DNA of 64,000 nucleotides. Source: CAXXOK01 sp964584315 (GTDB lineage: Bacteria; Bacillota; Clostridia; Christensenellales; Aristaeellaceae). Of the stretch, positions 33,134 through 41,257 are shown in pieces. Position 1 is the stretch's first letter. Each line of letters begins with the position of its first letter. The DNA lies in contig CAZOZO010000003.1 of NCBI GenBank assembly GCA_964584315.1, forward strand, positions 62,001 to 126,000, given 5' to 3'. The notes below the pieces were generated by a model, which made no database searches, was not told where the DNA came from, and saw only the letters and a program-made list of their open reading frames with translations. A program made the translations under genes and the position numbers.

Positions 33134-33238
33134 AGCGCAGGATTGTTTTTGAGCATGCGAGCAACCGCGCACATGCGCATTTGCACTGCGTGCGGCGCTT
33201 TGCCCGTGCAGCCGCGCAGGTTACATATGCCCGCCATG

Positions 33239-33277
33239 TAAATAAACAGTTAACATCTGGTAAAATTGAAGTAAAGC
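33239..33277 (+). promoter_or_regulatory. Pho-box-like direct repeat array upstream of pit
   Basis: Four hexamers at exact 11-nt spacing: TAAATA (33239), TTAACA (33250), TAAAAT (33261) and TAAAGC (33272), each separated by 5 nt. This is the layout of PhoP/OmpR-family sites (Bacillus PhoP: TTAACA-type hexamers with 5-nt gaps). TAAAAT with preceding TGG may also serve as an extended -10. Confidence 0.5.
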
Positions 33278-33298
33278 ATGGGAGAATGAGTTATCGGC

Positions 33299-34348
33299 AT
33301 GAGTATGGAGGCATTTATCCAGCAGGCGCTGGCGAACCCCTCGCTGCTGATCGCGGCGATCCTCACGCTGGCGGTGATCCTCGTCAACGGGTGGACCGAC
33401 GCGCCCAACGCCATCGCGACGTGCGTGTCCACGCGCGCCATCGGCGTGCGGCCTGCCATTGCGATGGCAGCGGTTTTCAACTTTCTGGGCGTGTTTGTGA
33501 TGACGGCCGTGAACACCTCTGTCGCCATGACCATCTATAAGATGGTGGATTTCGGCGGTGATGCGCACAGCGCGCTGTTGGCGCTCTGCGCCGCGATGCT
33601 GGCCATCGTGATCTGGGCGACGGCGGCGTGGTATTTCGGTATCCCGACCAGCGAGAGCCACGCGCTGATCGCCGGTCTTTCCGGCGCGGCCATCGCCATT
33701 CAGAACGGCTTTGGCGGCATCAATGGCGCGGAGTGGGGCAAAGTGCTCTGGGGCCTTGCACTGTCTACGGTACTGGGGTTTGTAATGGGCTTTGGCACGA
33801 CCAGACTGACCGAGTTGATATGCCGGGGCATGAACCGAAGCCGAACGAACCGTGTCTTCAAACATGCGCAGATCGGCGGCGGCGCGGCGATGGCGTTCAT
33901 GCACGGCGCGCAGGACGGGCAGAAGTTTATGGCGGTGTTTCTGCTGGGTGTGGCGCTGGCAAACGGTCAAGCGGACGCGAGCAATTTTACGGTTCCGCTG
34001 TGGCTGATGATCCTCTGCTCGCTGGTGATGGGTCTTGGTACCTCCATCGGCGGCTACCGTATCATCAAATCCGTGGGCATGGATATGGTCAAACTATCCA
34101 CCTATCAGGGGTTTGCGGCGGATGCCGCTGCCGCGCTGTGCCTGCTGTTCAGTTCGCTCACGGGTATTCCGGTCAGCACCACGCACACCAAAACGACGGC
34201 CATCATGGGCGTGGGTGCTTCCCGCAGGCTGCGAAACGTGAACTGGTCTACCGTGAAGGAGCTTGTGCTCACCTGGGTGCTTACCTTCCCCGGGTGCGGG
34301 CTCATCGGCTTTATCATCGCCAAAATCTTCCTTTATTTCTTTGCGTAG
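33299..34348 (+). CDS. pit: PiT-family inorganic phosphate transporter
   Basis: A 349-residue low-affinity phosphate permease with about ten helices. It has the duplicated PiT signature: NGWTDAPNAIATCVSTRAI near residue 30 and a second copy near 285 (GIPVSTTHTKTTAIMGVG). The loop with AHGAQDGQKF-type sequence (FMHGAQDGQKFMA near 200) is also diagnostic. The DUF47 partner begins 12 nt downstream, a pairing that is very common and functionally linked. The repeat array upstream suggests phosphate-responsive control. The weak Shine-Dalgarno GGGAGAATGAG precedes the ATG. Confidence 0.94.
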   Translation: MSMEAFIQQALANPSLLIAAILTLAVILVNGWTDAPNAIATCVSTRAIGVRPAIAMAAVFNFLGVFVMTAVNTSVAMTIYKMVDFGGDAHSALLALCAAMLAIVIWATAAWYFGIPTSESHALIAGLSGAAIAIQNGFGGINGAEWGKVLWGLALSTVLGFVMGFGTTRLTELICRGMNRSRTNRVFKHAQIGGGAAMAFMHGAQDGQKFMAVFLLGVALANGQADASNFTVPLWLMILCSLVMGLGTSIGGYRIIKSVGMDMVKLSTYQGFAADAAAALCLLFSSLTGIPVSTTHTKTTAIMGVGASRRLRNVNWSTVKELVLTWVLTFPGCGLIGFIIAKIFLYFFA

Positions 34349-34360
34349 GAGTGGATCACC

Positions 34361-34978
34361 ATGAAGCAGAAGAACGATTACTTCAAAATGATGGAAGAGC
34401 AGATCGCGCTGAGCGCCAAAGCCGCGCGCCTGCTCAATGACATGCTGACGGATTATTCCCCCGAGGATGCGGACAAAAACCGCGTGCTGATGCACAAGAT
34501 CGAGCACGACGGCGACGAGGTGCGCCACGATGCGCTGCGCCGCCTTTCCCGCGAGTTCATCACGCCCATCGAGCGCGATGATATCCTCCAACTGGTGCAG
34601 ATCATCGACGACGTTACCGATGCCATCGAGGATGTGGCCATCTACCTGTATATGTTCAATGTGCCGGTGCTGCCCACCCGTGCCCTGAGCATGTGCGCGC
34701 TGGTGGAGCGCTGCGTGGACGCGCTGCAGAAGGCCATTGGCGAGCTGCACAACTTCAAGCGTTCCGCTACGCTCAAACCCTTGCTGGTCGAAGTGAACGA
34801 TGTGGAAAGCGAAGCGGACGACGCATATCTGGAAGCCGTGCGCGAGCTGTTCATCACCGAGCAGGTCCCCAAGGAGCGCTATGGTATGAAGGCCGTTTAC
34901 GACTCTCTGGAGTCCTGCTGCGACCTGTGCGAGCGCGCCGCCGACGTGATCGAGAACGTCGTGATGAAGAACACCTGA
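34361..34978 (+). CDS. DUF47 (PhoU-like) accessory protein of the phosphate transporter
   Basis: A 205-residue all-helical cytoplasmic protein related to PhoU. Conserved acid/His clusters KIEHDGDEVRHDALRRL (about 46-62) and EVNDVESEADDAYLEAVREL (about 146-165) are the family's metal-binding E/DxxxD repeats. DUF47 proteins encoded next to PiT genes regulate transporter activity. It is co-transcribed with pit and followed by a terminator at 35062. Confidence 0.93.
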   Translation: MKQKNDYFKMMEEQIALSAKAARLLNDMLTDYSPEDADKNRVLMHKIEHDGDEVRHDALRRLSREFITPIERDDILQLVQIIDDVTDAIEDVAIYLYMFNVPVLPTRALSMCALVERCVDALQKAIGELHNFKRSATLKPLLVEVNDVESEADDAYLEAVRELFITEQVPKERYGMKAVYDSLESCCDLCERAADVIENVVMKNT

Positions 34979-35061
34979 CCCCGCTTTGGCAGCGTGGCTG
35001 CCGACGATGCATGCCGGTCGGCCCGCGGCGGCCTGACCGGCGGAACAGCTGAACAGATGTG

Positions 35062-35099
35062 CCACCCTGCCTGCGGCGAAAGCCGACGGAGCGGGGTGG
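35062..35099 (+). terminator. terminator of the pit operon
   Basis: The outer stem CCACCCTGC/GCGGGGTGG (one G.U) encloses an inner CGGC-GAAA-GCCG hairpin with a GNRA loop; TTTGCTTTTTGG follows. Confidence 0.8.
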
Positions 35100-35639
35100 T
35101 TTGCTTTTTGGCGCGGAGCACAGTGAGAAAGGGGCGGAGTGGCCTTTCAGCTGACGGTTTGTACGGCGCTTCAGGCATGGTTTGCGTGCGCGCGATGCAC
35201 ACATGGCCGAAGGGGAAAAAACCATGACAGCACGCTACGCAAAATGAATTTCTATGCACCGATATGGTGAGCGTTTAAAGCCGAAGTGCTTGTCAAGCGA
35301 TCATGATATTGGTTTCCAGACTGTATACGCAATACATTTGAAAAGGATACAACGTTTTCGGCACGGGGGAGCGCCAAAGCGGAGGCTCAAGCTGTGTACG
35401 GGACGTGCTGACTCACCGCAGCCATCTTGCAATGCTTGGAGATCTTTGGTTACATGGTCGTTTCTTAGGTTCGTCATCCCCGGCCTGATGCGGGCATGAT
35501 ATGCGAATGCAGCGATGGAGCGCAACCTTTCTTCACCCGCCCGCCAACACGGTGCGGCCGCACAGGCATTACATCGCATGAGGGTATCCTCGCCTCGCCA
35601 GCGGCAGGCTATGCCCGCGAAGTGCTACCGCGCAGAAAA

Positions 35640-35669
35640 GATCCCCATGCGGTGAAGCGCATGGGGGTC
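35640..35669 (-). terminator. terminator of the Gld-like ABC/DUF4340 operon
   Basis: A 12-bp stem GATCCCCATGCG/CGCATGGGGGTC (one G.U) with a 6-nt loop; TTTTCTG follows on the minus strand. Confidence 0.75.
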
Positions 35670-35754
35670 AGTAGGAGAAGGCTGCGGTTCGGCGGGTGGC
35701 CGGGGAGCATTGCCAAGGGAGCCGAACCGCGCGGATGCCGTTACATTGCGGTGC

Positions 35755-37554
35755 TCAGCCCGCGGGAGTCGCCGTTTGGCCAGGCTCAGGCGTAGCGGTG
35801 GTCTCCGCGGCCACCAGCCCGTCCATGTAGGTTTGCAGGCGGGCAACATCCTGCTTGTTCACCAGCATGGTGCTGTCGCCGTTCGTGACCGCCTGCAGGA
35901 AGCTGGCATCGTAAGGGTAGAAGGCGACATCCAGCGTCTCAAAGCCAGCACGGCTCTGCGTGAAGGTGGCGTGGAAAACAGGTGCCGCGTTTGTCGCCAC
36001 GGGCTTGTCAGTGTAACCTTCGGCTTTGATGGCCTTGAGGTTGCTCACCAGCAGGTTGAACGCGGCGGGCTTTACATCCTTGCCATCGATACGGTATACG
36101 GTCTTGACCGTCTGGGTGCCGTCGCTGGCGGCCTCGGTCACAGCCTGCGCGGTCACGGTCTTGGTTTGGTCGCCCATGGTGGCGGTCATGCCCGTGATAT
36201 CCAGCAGGGAGAGATAAGCGGGCCGGTTGGCTTTCAGGCTCTCCGCGGTCAGGCCGGTCAGCGCCTGGAACGTATCCGCCCCGATCGTGAACACGCGGTC
36301 GGTCTGGGTGTGGGTCATGTACACGTTGCCATCCGCATCCGTGCCGCCAAACAGCAGGGTGAGTGTGCGCTCGACGGGTACTGCGGGCTCCGGCGTGGCG
36401 GTGGGCTCCGTACTGGCGGTTGGCACTGCGTCAGCAGCTTCGGCGATGGCTGCGCCTGTGCTGCCGCTCAGGGTGGCTGCGGGGGTTGCCGTAGGCGCGG
36501 CGGCGGTGGCCATGCCTGCGGTAGACGCAGGGGTCGCCGTGGGCGCAGCGGTAGGCGCAGGTATTGCCGTGGCGATCGTCTTGGAGGCCTGCGTGGCTGC
36601 GGGCAGGGGGGACGGGCTTGCCACAGGCGTGGCCGCAGGGGCCACCGAGGGCAAAGCGGCCTGCGCGGCGGCATCCGCCGCCATAAGGGCGGCTGCCTGC
36701 GACTCAGACACATTCTCGGTATAGCGAAGAGTGAGCAGCAGCTTTGGCGCGTCCAGCCCATAGGCGGCCAGGTCAGCCTTCGTATCGGCGGCGGTGCCTG
36801 CGTAGGTCACAGCGGTGGCGGTATTCAGGTAAGTATCCACCGCATCGGGGTTTACGGGGGTCAGCGAGCCGTCCGCTCCCTTTGCAAACCACTGGAACGC
36901 ACTGGAGTAGGCGCTGGGGTCGCCATTTTCATGATATTCCAACGCCGTCTGACCGCTTGCGTCACGCAGCGTGATGCCGGTGACGGCCGCCGCATCCACG
37001 GTGGGGTAGTCCTCGGCGGTCAACAGCTGCATCAGCCCCTGATCAAAGGCGTTGTACACATCGCTGGTGATGGTATACACCCCGTCCTTGCCCGCTACGG
37101 CGGCGTAGTAATCGCCGGTCATGGCGTTTTTATCGCCGATCAGCAGCGTTTGCGTCGCGCCGCCCTCCGCGTCGGCGGTGATGCGCAGCGCGGGCTGGGT
37201 GAGGCCATAATCCGCGAGGCTGTCGCTCTGGTCGGTCACGCCGCGCACGGCTTCCACACGCTTGAGGCTGTCGAGCATGGCCGTTACCTTGGCGGTGTCC
37301 AGCGCGAAGGTGCTGCGCGGGGCATAGGCCCACGCGCCGTTTTGCTTCGCAAGATCGATGCTCTCGCCCTTGCGGGTGTAGCTGAGTGCGGTGGCCTTAT
37401 CCGCGTCGAGGGTCAGCAGCACGGTCTTTTCCGCCTCTTTTGCCGCGGTTTTGGCGGCCTCCTGCTGCTTTGTGTTCAGGTTGAGCAGGTATGCGCCCGC
37501 ACCAAACACCGCCGTTGCCAGCAGCAGAGCCAACAGGCGTTTGCCCTTCTTCAT
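35755..37554 (-). CDS. DUF4340 domain protein with a long Pro/Ala/Thr-rich insertion
   Basis: A 599-residue protein with an N-terminal signal anchor (residues 7-25). DUF4340-type repeats occupy about 40-280 (ITADAEGGATQTLLIGDKN...YYAAVAGKDGVYTI) and about 395-585. Residues 283-394 form a low-complexity stretch rich in Pro, Ala and Thr (PTAAPTATPASTAG) that interrupts a beta strand which resumes at ERTLTLLFGGTD. A second short PT-rich tail ends the protein. It overlaps the GldG-like gene by 1 nt (TGATG), so it belongs to the same ABC operon. It probably sits on the outer face of the membrane with that complex; function unknown. Confidence 0.88.
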   Translation of the reverse strand: MKKGKRLLALLLATAVFGAGAYLLNLNTKQQEAAKTAAKEAEKTVLLTLDADKATALSYTRKGESIDLAKQNGAWAYAPRSTFALDTAKVTAMLDSLKRVEAVRGVTDQSDSLADYGLTQPALRITADAEGGATQTLLIGDKNAMTGDYYAAVAGKDGVYTITSDVYNAFDQGLMQLLTAEDYPTVDAAAVTGITLRDASGQTALEYHENGDPSAYSSAFQWFAKGADGSLTPVNPDAVDTYLNTATAVTYAGTAADTKADLAAYGLDAPKLLLTLRYTENVSESQAAALMAADAAAQAALPSVAPAATPVASPSPLPAATQASKTIATAIPAPTAAPTATPASTAGMATAAAPTATPAATLSGSTGAAIAEAADAVPTASTEPTATPEPAVPVERTLTLLFGGTDADGNVYMTHTQTDRVFTIGADTFQALTGLTAESLKANRPAYLSLLDITGMTATMGDQTKTVTAQAVTEAASDGTQTVKTVYRIDGKDVKPAAFNLLVSNLKAIKAEGYTDKPVATNAAPVFHATFTQSRAGFETLDVAFYPYDASFLQAVTNGDSTMLVNKQDVARLQTYMDGLVAAETTATPEPGQTATPAG

Positions 37555-38993
37555 CAGCGCTTCCTCCTCCGCACGACCACGACGATGCCGCAGGCCAGCA
37601 CCGCAAGGGGCAGCACCACGGCCAGCAGCGCGCTCAGCAAGCCCACGGTGCCGCTGGGCACGGTAAGCGGCACTTCGCTCAGTTCCTTGGCGCTGATGGC
37701 GATGCTGTTCTCACGCTTGCACATCCAGTTCAGGCTGTTGATCAGCAGGTTGTTGTTTGCGCCGCCCACCATCTGATCCACCTGATCGACCAGGAACTGC
37801 GAGGTGGAAAACCACACCAGGCGAGTTTCGCCGCCGGTCACGCTCTCGCTGACGGCCACGCCCACGTCGAACGGGCCGCTCACGTCGGTGGCTTGCCGCT
37901 CCATGGTGCCCGTCGCGTTGGGGTCTGCACGCAGGTAGGCCTTATCCGTTGTGGCGAGCAGGTCGGTCACGGTCAGGGTGGAACGGTAGCTTGGCAGCTT
38001 CGTAATACCATGCGCAGCGGGCATCAGCGCGTACAGCTTGCCGTCGATCAGCGGCTGGGTGATGGCGTGCGCGCCGATCTTGGGCAGCAGGTAGTGCTGG
38101 TACTGGTTCACATACTGGTTCTGGTCGCCCTCCAGCACGATGCCGTTGGCAAAATCCACGCCGTAGTTGTTCACCAGCCGGGTGAGGTTGGGACGCGCGG
38201 CTTGCGCATAGTCGGTAATCAAAAGCAGGTGGCCGCCCTTATCCATGTATGCGATGATCTTGTCCACTTCGTCGCTGCCCAGGTCGGACGTGGGGGCGTA
38301 GATCAGCATGGCGTCGCAATCGTCCGGCACGGCAGCCAGCGACAGCAGGCTCAAGTCCTTCACGGTCAGGTTGGCCTTGTCCACGCTGGTCTTGACGGTA
38401 CCGGCCAGCGCCGTTTCGCCATGGCCCAGCAGCTGGTACACCACGGGCAGGTCGTCGCTGACGACGTAGTCGATGGCGCTGGTCAGCGCGCTCTCGCCCG
38501 CGAAGGACACATCATAGCTGCCGGTGGAATAGTAGTTGGAGTAGTCGTACAGGTATATCTCGTCCTGCGCGACCACTTTGCTGCGCTTGGCGCTCTCCAC
38601 GATCACGCTTCCGGCGGCCACATCCGCGGTGGTGTAGGCGGCGGTAAACTTGGGCTGCACCACGGGGTCGACCGTCTTCACGGTGATCTGATCGCTGAGT
38701 GCCTTGTAGCGACCCAGTAGCTCGGTGGTGGTCTGATCCTCCTGCCCTTTTTCGGCGATCAGGGTCAGGGTCACCTTATCCTTGAGGGAGGCGAGCAGCT
38801 GCTCCGTCTGCTCGGAGAAGGTGAACAGCTTCTGCTGGGTGGTATCCACCTTTGTGGCTGTGGCGGGCAGCTGCCCCACGAAGATGTTCACGGCCACGAC
38901 CACCAGCACTGCGATGACCGATACCAGCACGGCGTAGCCGCCGCTGCGGAACCTGCGCGTGCCAAACAGGGAAGGCTTCTTCTGCATTTCCAT
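37554..38993 (-). CDS. GldG-like ABC transporter auxiliary protein
   Basis: A 479-residue protein with an N-terminal helix (about 19-41), a large extracytoplasmic domain and a C-terminal helix (about 448-472) followed by RRRKR. The middle region, with YQLLGHGE near 180 and MLIYAPTSDLGSDEVDKI near 225, matches the GldG/ABC_transp_aux family found with ABC-2 exporters (GldA-GldF-GldG in gliding bacteria; in Bacillota no gliding role is known). Acts as an outward-facing partner of the permease encoded upstream. Start at 38993; the next in-frame ATG at 38987 is equally possible. Confidence 0.9.
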   Translation of the reverse strand: MEMQKKPSLFGTRRFRSGGYAVLVSVIAVLVVVAVNIFVGQLPATATKVDTTQQKLFTFSEQTEQLLASLKDKVTLTLIAEKGQEDQTTTELLGRYKALSDQITVKTVDPVVQPKFTAAYTTADVAAGSVIVESAKRSKVVAQDEIYLYDYSNYYSTGSYDVSFAGESALTSAIDYVVSDDLPVVYQLLGHGETALAGTVKTSVDKANLTVKDLSLLSLAAVPDDCDAMLIYAPTSDLGSDEVDKIIAYMDKGGHLLLITDYAQAARPNLTRLVNNYGVDFANGIVLEGDQNQYVNQYQHYLLPKIGAHAITQPLIDGKLYALMPAAHGITKLPSYRSTLTVTDLLATTDKAYLRADPNATGTMERQATDVSGPFDVGVAVSESVTGGETRLVWFSTSQFLVDQVDQMVGGANNNLLINSLNWMCKRENSIAISAKELSEVPLTVPSGTVGLLSALLAVVLPLAVLACGIVVVVRRRKR

Positions 38994-39008
38994 ATGCTTA
39001 TGCCCCTC

Positions 39009-39872
39009 CTAACTCCAGCGCCGTTTTTCCACGGCCTGCACCGTGAAAAAGCAGAACAGCGCCGCTACGGACAGGAAGTAGACCACGCCCGTAAGGTCGA
39101 AAACACCCTTGACGAAGTTCTGCATCCGGTCGAACACCGCCAGTGCGCCCAGCGAGCCGGTGAAAGCGCCCTCCATGGCGGCGGGGCTCAGCAGATAGAG
39201 AAGGGCGAGGGGCACAAACGTGACTACGGCTGTGATTCCCGCGGCTGTCCAGCTCTTGGTCATCAGCCGCACGATCAGGCTCAGCAGCAGCGCCACCACC
39301 ATCAGCGCGATGGTGCTGGCCAGCGACGTGGAGGTGATCAGGGTGGATAGCGCCGTCATCAGGTAGCTCAGCAGCAGCGTGCCAAGGCACATGACCGCCG
39401 CGATGATCTGGTTTTCGGTAATGCTGCTCATGAACATGCCGATGGCCAGCAGCGCGCAGCCCAGCAGGAAGAATGCGAAGATGCTTCCGTAGGCCGTGGC
39501 ATAGCTGATGGCTCCAAACGCGCCGATGATGAGGGGGTAGAAGGAGATGACCGCCACGGGAATGGCCATGAGCGCCACCATGGCGAGGTACTTGCCCAGC
39601 ACCAGCTGGGTAACGCCCACGGGCAGGGAGTAGAGCAGCTGGTCGGTGCCCTGCCTGCGCTCCTCCGCGAACACGCGCATCGTGAGCACGGGCACCGCGA
39701 TCAAAAACATGAACGAGCAGCTCTGGATCACGTACTCAAAGCCCGGATAGCCGTAGTTCAGGTTCAGCGCCATGGTGTAGATGCCCACGAACAGCAGCAC
39801 GAACCCGATGAACACATAGCCCATCATGCCGGTAAAATAGCTCTTGAACTCGCGCCTGAAAATCGCCGTCAC
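39009..39872 (-). CDS. ABC-2 type permease (GldF-like)
   Basis: A 287-residue membrane subunit with about six helices. The GTG at 39872 overlaps the ATPase stop (GTGA) and has AAAGGAGG 9 nt upstream; the frame also runs far upstream inside the ATPase gene, which is an artefact. FAEERRQGTDQLLYSLPV near residue 65 is the typical ABC-2 coupling region, and MTAIFRREFKSYF is the usual amphipathic N-terminus. It forms a complex with the ATPase and GldG-like proteins; substrate unknown. Confidence 0.92.
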   Translation of the reverse strand: MTAIFRREFKSYFTGMMGYVFIGFVLLFVGIYTMALNLNYGYPGFEYVIQSCSFMFLIAVPVLTMRVFAEERRQGTDQLLYSLPVGVTQLVLGKYLAMVALMAIPVAVISFYPLIIGAFGAISYATAYGSIFAFFLLGCALLAIGMFMSSITENQIIAAVMCLGTLLLSYLMTALSTLITSTSLASTIALMVVALLLSLIVRLMTKSWTAAGITAVVTFVPLALLYLLSPAAMEGAFTGSLGALAVFDRMQNFVKGVFDLTGVVYFLSVAALFCFFTVQAVEKRRWS

Positions 39873-40843
39873 CTTGCGCCGCCTCCTTTCACGCTGGCCG
39901 CCTGCGCGTGCGCCTCGCCGCCCGTCAGGGTCAGGAACACATCCTCCAGGCTCTGCTGCTCGCGCGCCATCGACAGGATGGGCTGCTTTGCCTCCGCAAA
40001 CAGGTAGAAGAGCTGTTCGCGCACGTCCGCGTCGCCCGCGGCGGCGAGTTCCAGCTCGCACAGGCCGTCGTGCTCGCGGGTCACATGCGTTTCCAGTGCG
40101 TCGCCCATGGCGGCGAGGGTGTGAAGCGCGGCAGAGGCGGGGGCCTTGACGGTCAGGCGAAGGGTCTGCCCATGCTCCGCCCGGGCCGCGAGGGCTTCGG
40201 GGGTGTCCTCGGCTACCAACTTGCCGCCCGCGATAATGATGATGTTGTCGCACACGGCGCTGATCTCTTGCATGATGTGGCTGGAGAGCATGACGGTGCG
40301 GTCGCGCCCCAGCTCGCGGATCAGCTCGCGGATCTCGATCAGCTGCTGCGGGTCAAGGCCCACGGTCGGCTCGTCCAGGATGATGACCTTCGGGTCGCCA
40401 AGGATGGCCTGCGCAAGCCCCACGCGCTGCCGGTAGCCTTTGGACAGGTTTTTGATCAGGCGCTTTTCCATATCGGCAACGCCGGTCTTGTCCATCACGC
40501 GGGCTACCTCGGCGGCGCGTTGCTTGGCTGGCACGGCCTTGGCATCGGCCACGAACCACAGGTAGTCCCGCACCGTCATGTCCGGGTAGAGGGGCGGCTG
40601 TTCCGGCAGGTAGCCGATGGCCTTCTTGGCCAGGATGGGCTCCTCGAAGATATCGTGCCCATCCACCGTCACGGTGCCCTCGGTGGCGGCCAGACAGCCG
40701 GTGATGATGTTCATCGTGGTGGTTTTGCCCGCGCCATTGGGTCCCAGAAAGCCGTAGATCTTCCCGGGATCGATGGTGAAGCTCACATGATCCACGGCGA
40801 CATGGTTGCCGTACACCTTGGTGAGATTGGTAACCTCGATCAA
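39869..40843 (-). CDS. ABC transporter ATPase (GldA/CcmA-like)
   Basis: A 324-residue ATP-binding subunit. Walker A GPNGAGKTT near residue 38, the signature LSKGYRQRVGLAQA near 133, Walker B VIILDEPTVGLDP near 155 and the switch His in LSSHIMQE near 190. The C-terminal 100 residues are the extra domain of the CcmA/NatA branch. The TTG at 40843 is chosen because GGGAGGA precedes it and it gives the standard IEVTNLTKVYG start; a frame to 40888 exists but has no ribosome site. First gene of the four-gene operon; a TACAAT -10 (40875-40880) lies just upstream without a clear -35. Confidence 0.93.
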   Translation of the reverse strand: MIEVTNLTKVYGNHVAVDHVSFTIDPGKIYGFLGPNGAGKTTTMNIITGCLAATEGTVTVDGHDIFEEPILAKKAIGYLPEQPPLYPDMTVRDYLWFVADAKAVPAKQRAAEVARVMDKTGVADMEKRLIKNLSKGYRQRVGLAQAILGDPKVIILDEPTVGLDPQQLIEIRELIRELGRDRTVMLSSHIMQEISAVCDNIIIIAGGKLVAEDTPEALAARAEHGQTLRLTVKAPASAALHTLAAMGDALETHVTREHDGLCELELAAAGDADVREQLFYLFAEAKQPILSMAREQQSLEDVFLTLTGGEAHAQAASVKGGGAR

Positions 40844-41257
40844 TGCGATTCCTCCCGTCGAACGTTTTGGCCTTATTGTAGCGGGCAACTGTGAATAAAC
40901 TTCCGCGCACCTGTGGCCGATTTTTGAACGGATTTTGAAGCTTCCGTGAAGGTCTGACCAATGGGCGGAAGGGCAAACAAAAGCGGGCGACCTGTGCCCC
41001 CATCACAGTGGGAAAGGGCCAGGGAGTTGGCCCTTAATGGGTTTGGGCATGCCCGATACGCCATGCAAGTACGATGCCGGCCGGCGCAGCGGGCGGACAT
41101 ATGGAATGCGGTACGCGGACATGGAAATCTGTTTGTTACCATCAGGATATGCTGCTTTGACACCGGCAGACGACAGCAAAAGCCGGACGGGGAATACCTC
41201 CCGTCCGGCTTCTGATATTGCTTGAAAAGGCAAGCATGCATTTCGCCGCGCCCCGCC
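40844..41257. other. 414-nt intergenic region
   Basis: It lies between the ABC operon and the DUF2974 gene, both on the minus strand. It contains the terminator at 41180-41211 and, near 40880, a possible -10 for the ABC operon. No gene is supported in the middle 200 nt. Confidence 0.5.
41180..41211. terminator. terminator of the DUF2974 gene
   Basis: A perfect 12-bp stem AAGCCGGACGGG/CCCGTCCGGCTT with an 8-nt loop; CTTTTGC follows on the minus strand. The stem nearly repeats in the terminator at 50239. Confidence 0.7.

Larger units (their letters stand above)
32844..33298. other. divergent intergenic region between the agr operon and pit
   Basis: 455 nt without a gene. It contains the agr promoter and its inverted repeat (32866-32917), a weak hairpin GAAACCC/GGGTTTC (32989-33012), a candidate pit promoter (33104-33133) and an 11-nt-periodic repeat array (33239-33277). 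Confidence 0.6.
34979..35754. other. 776-nt gene-poor intergenic region
   Basis: No supported gene. The outer parts hold the terminators of the phosphate operon (35062-35099) and of the DUF4340 gene (35640-35669). A further hairpin GCCGGTC/GACCGGC lies at about 35010-35040. The 35110-35630 middle has mixed composition and no frame with a ribosome site, conserved start or codon bias; it may be decayed coding sequence. Confidence 0.5.

Noticed and set aside
32280..33164. A 294-codon version of the DUF5317 gene
   Set aside because: Its first hundred codons run through the agr promoter and non-coding sequence; the GTG at 32843 with GGGAGGGG is the credible start.
35710..37776. A 688-codon plus-strand frame opposite the DUF4340 gene
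   Set aside because: Gly/Arg-rich translation mirrors the PT-rich insert on the other strand; no start signal.
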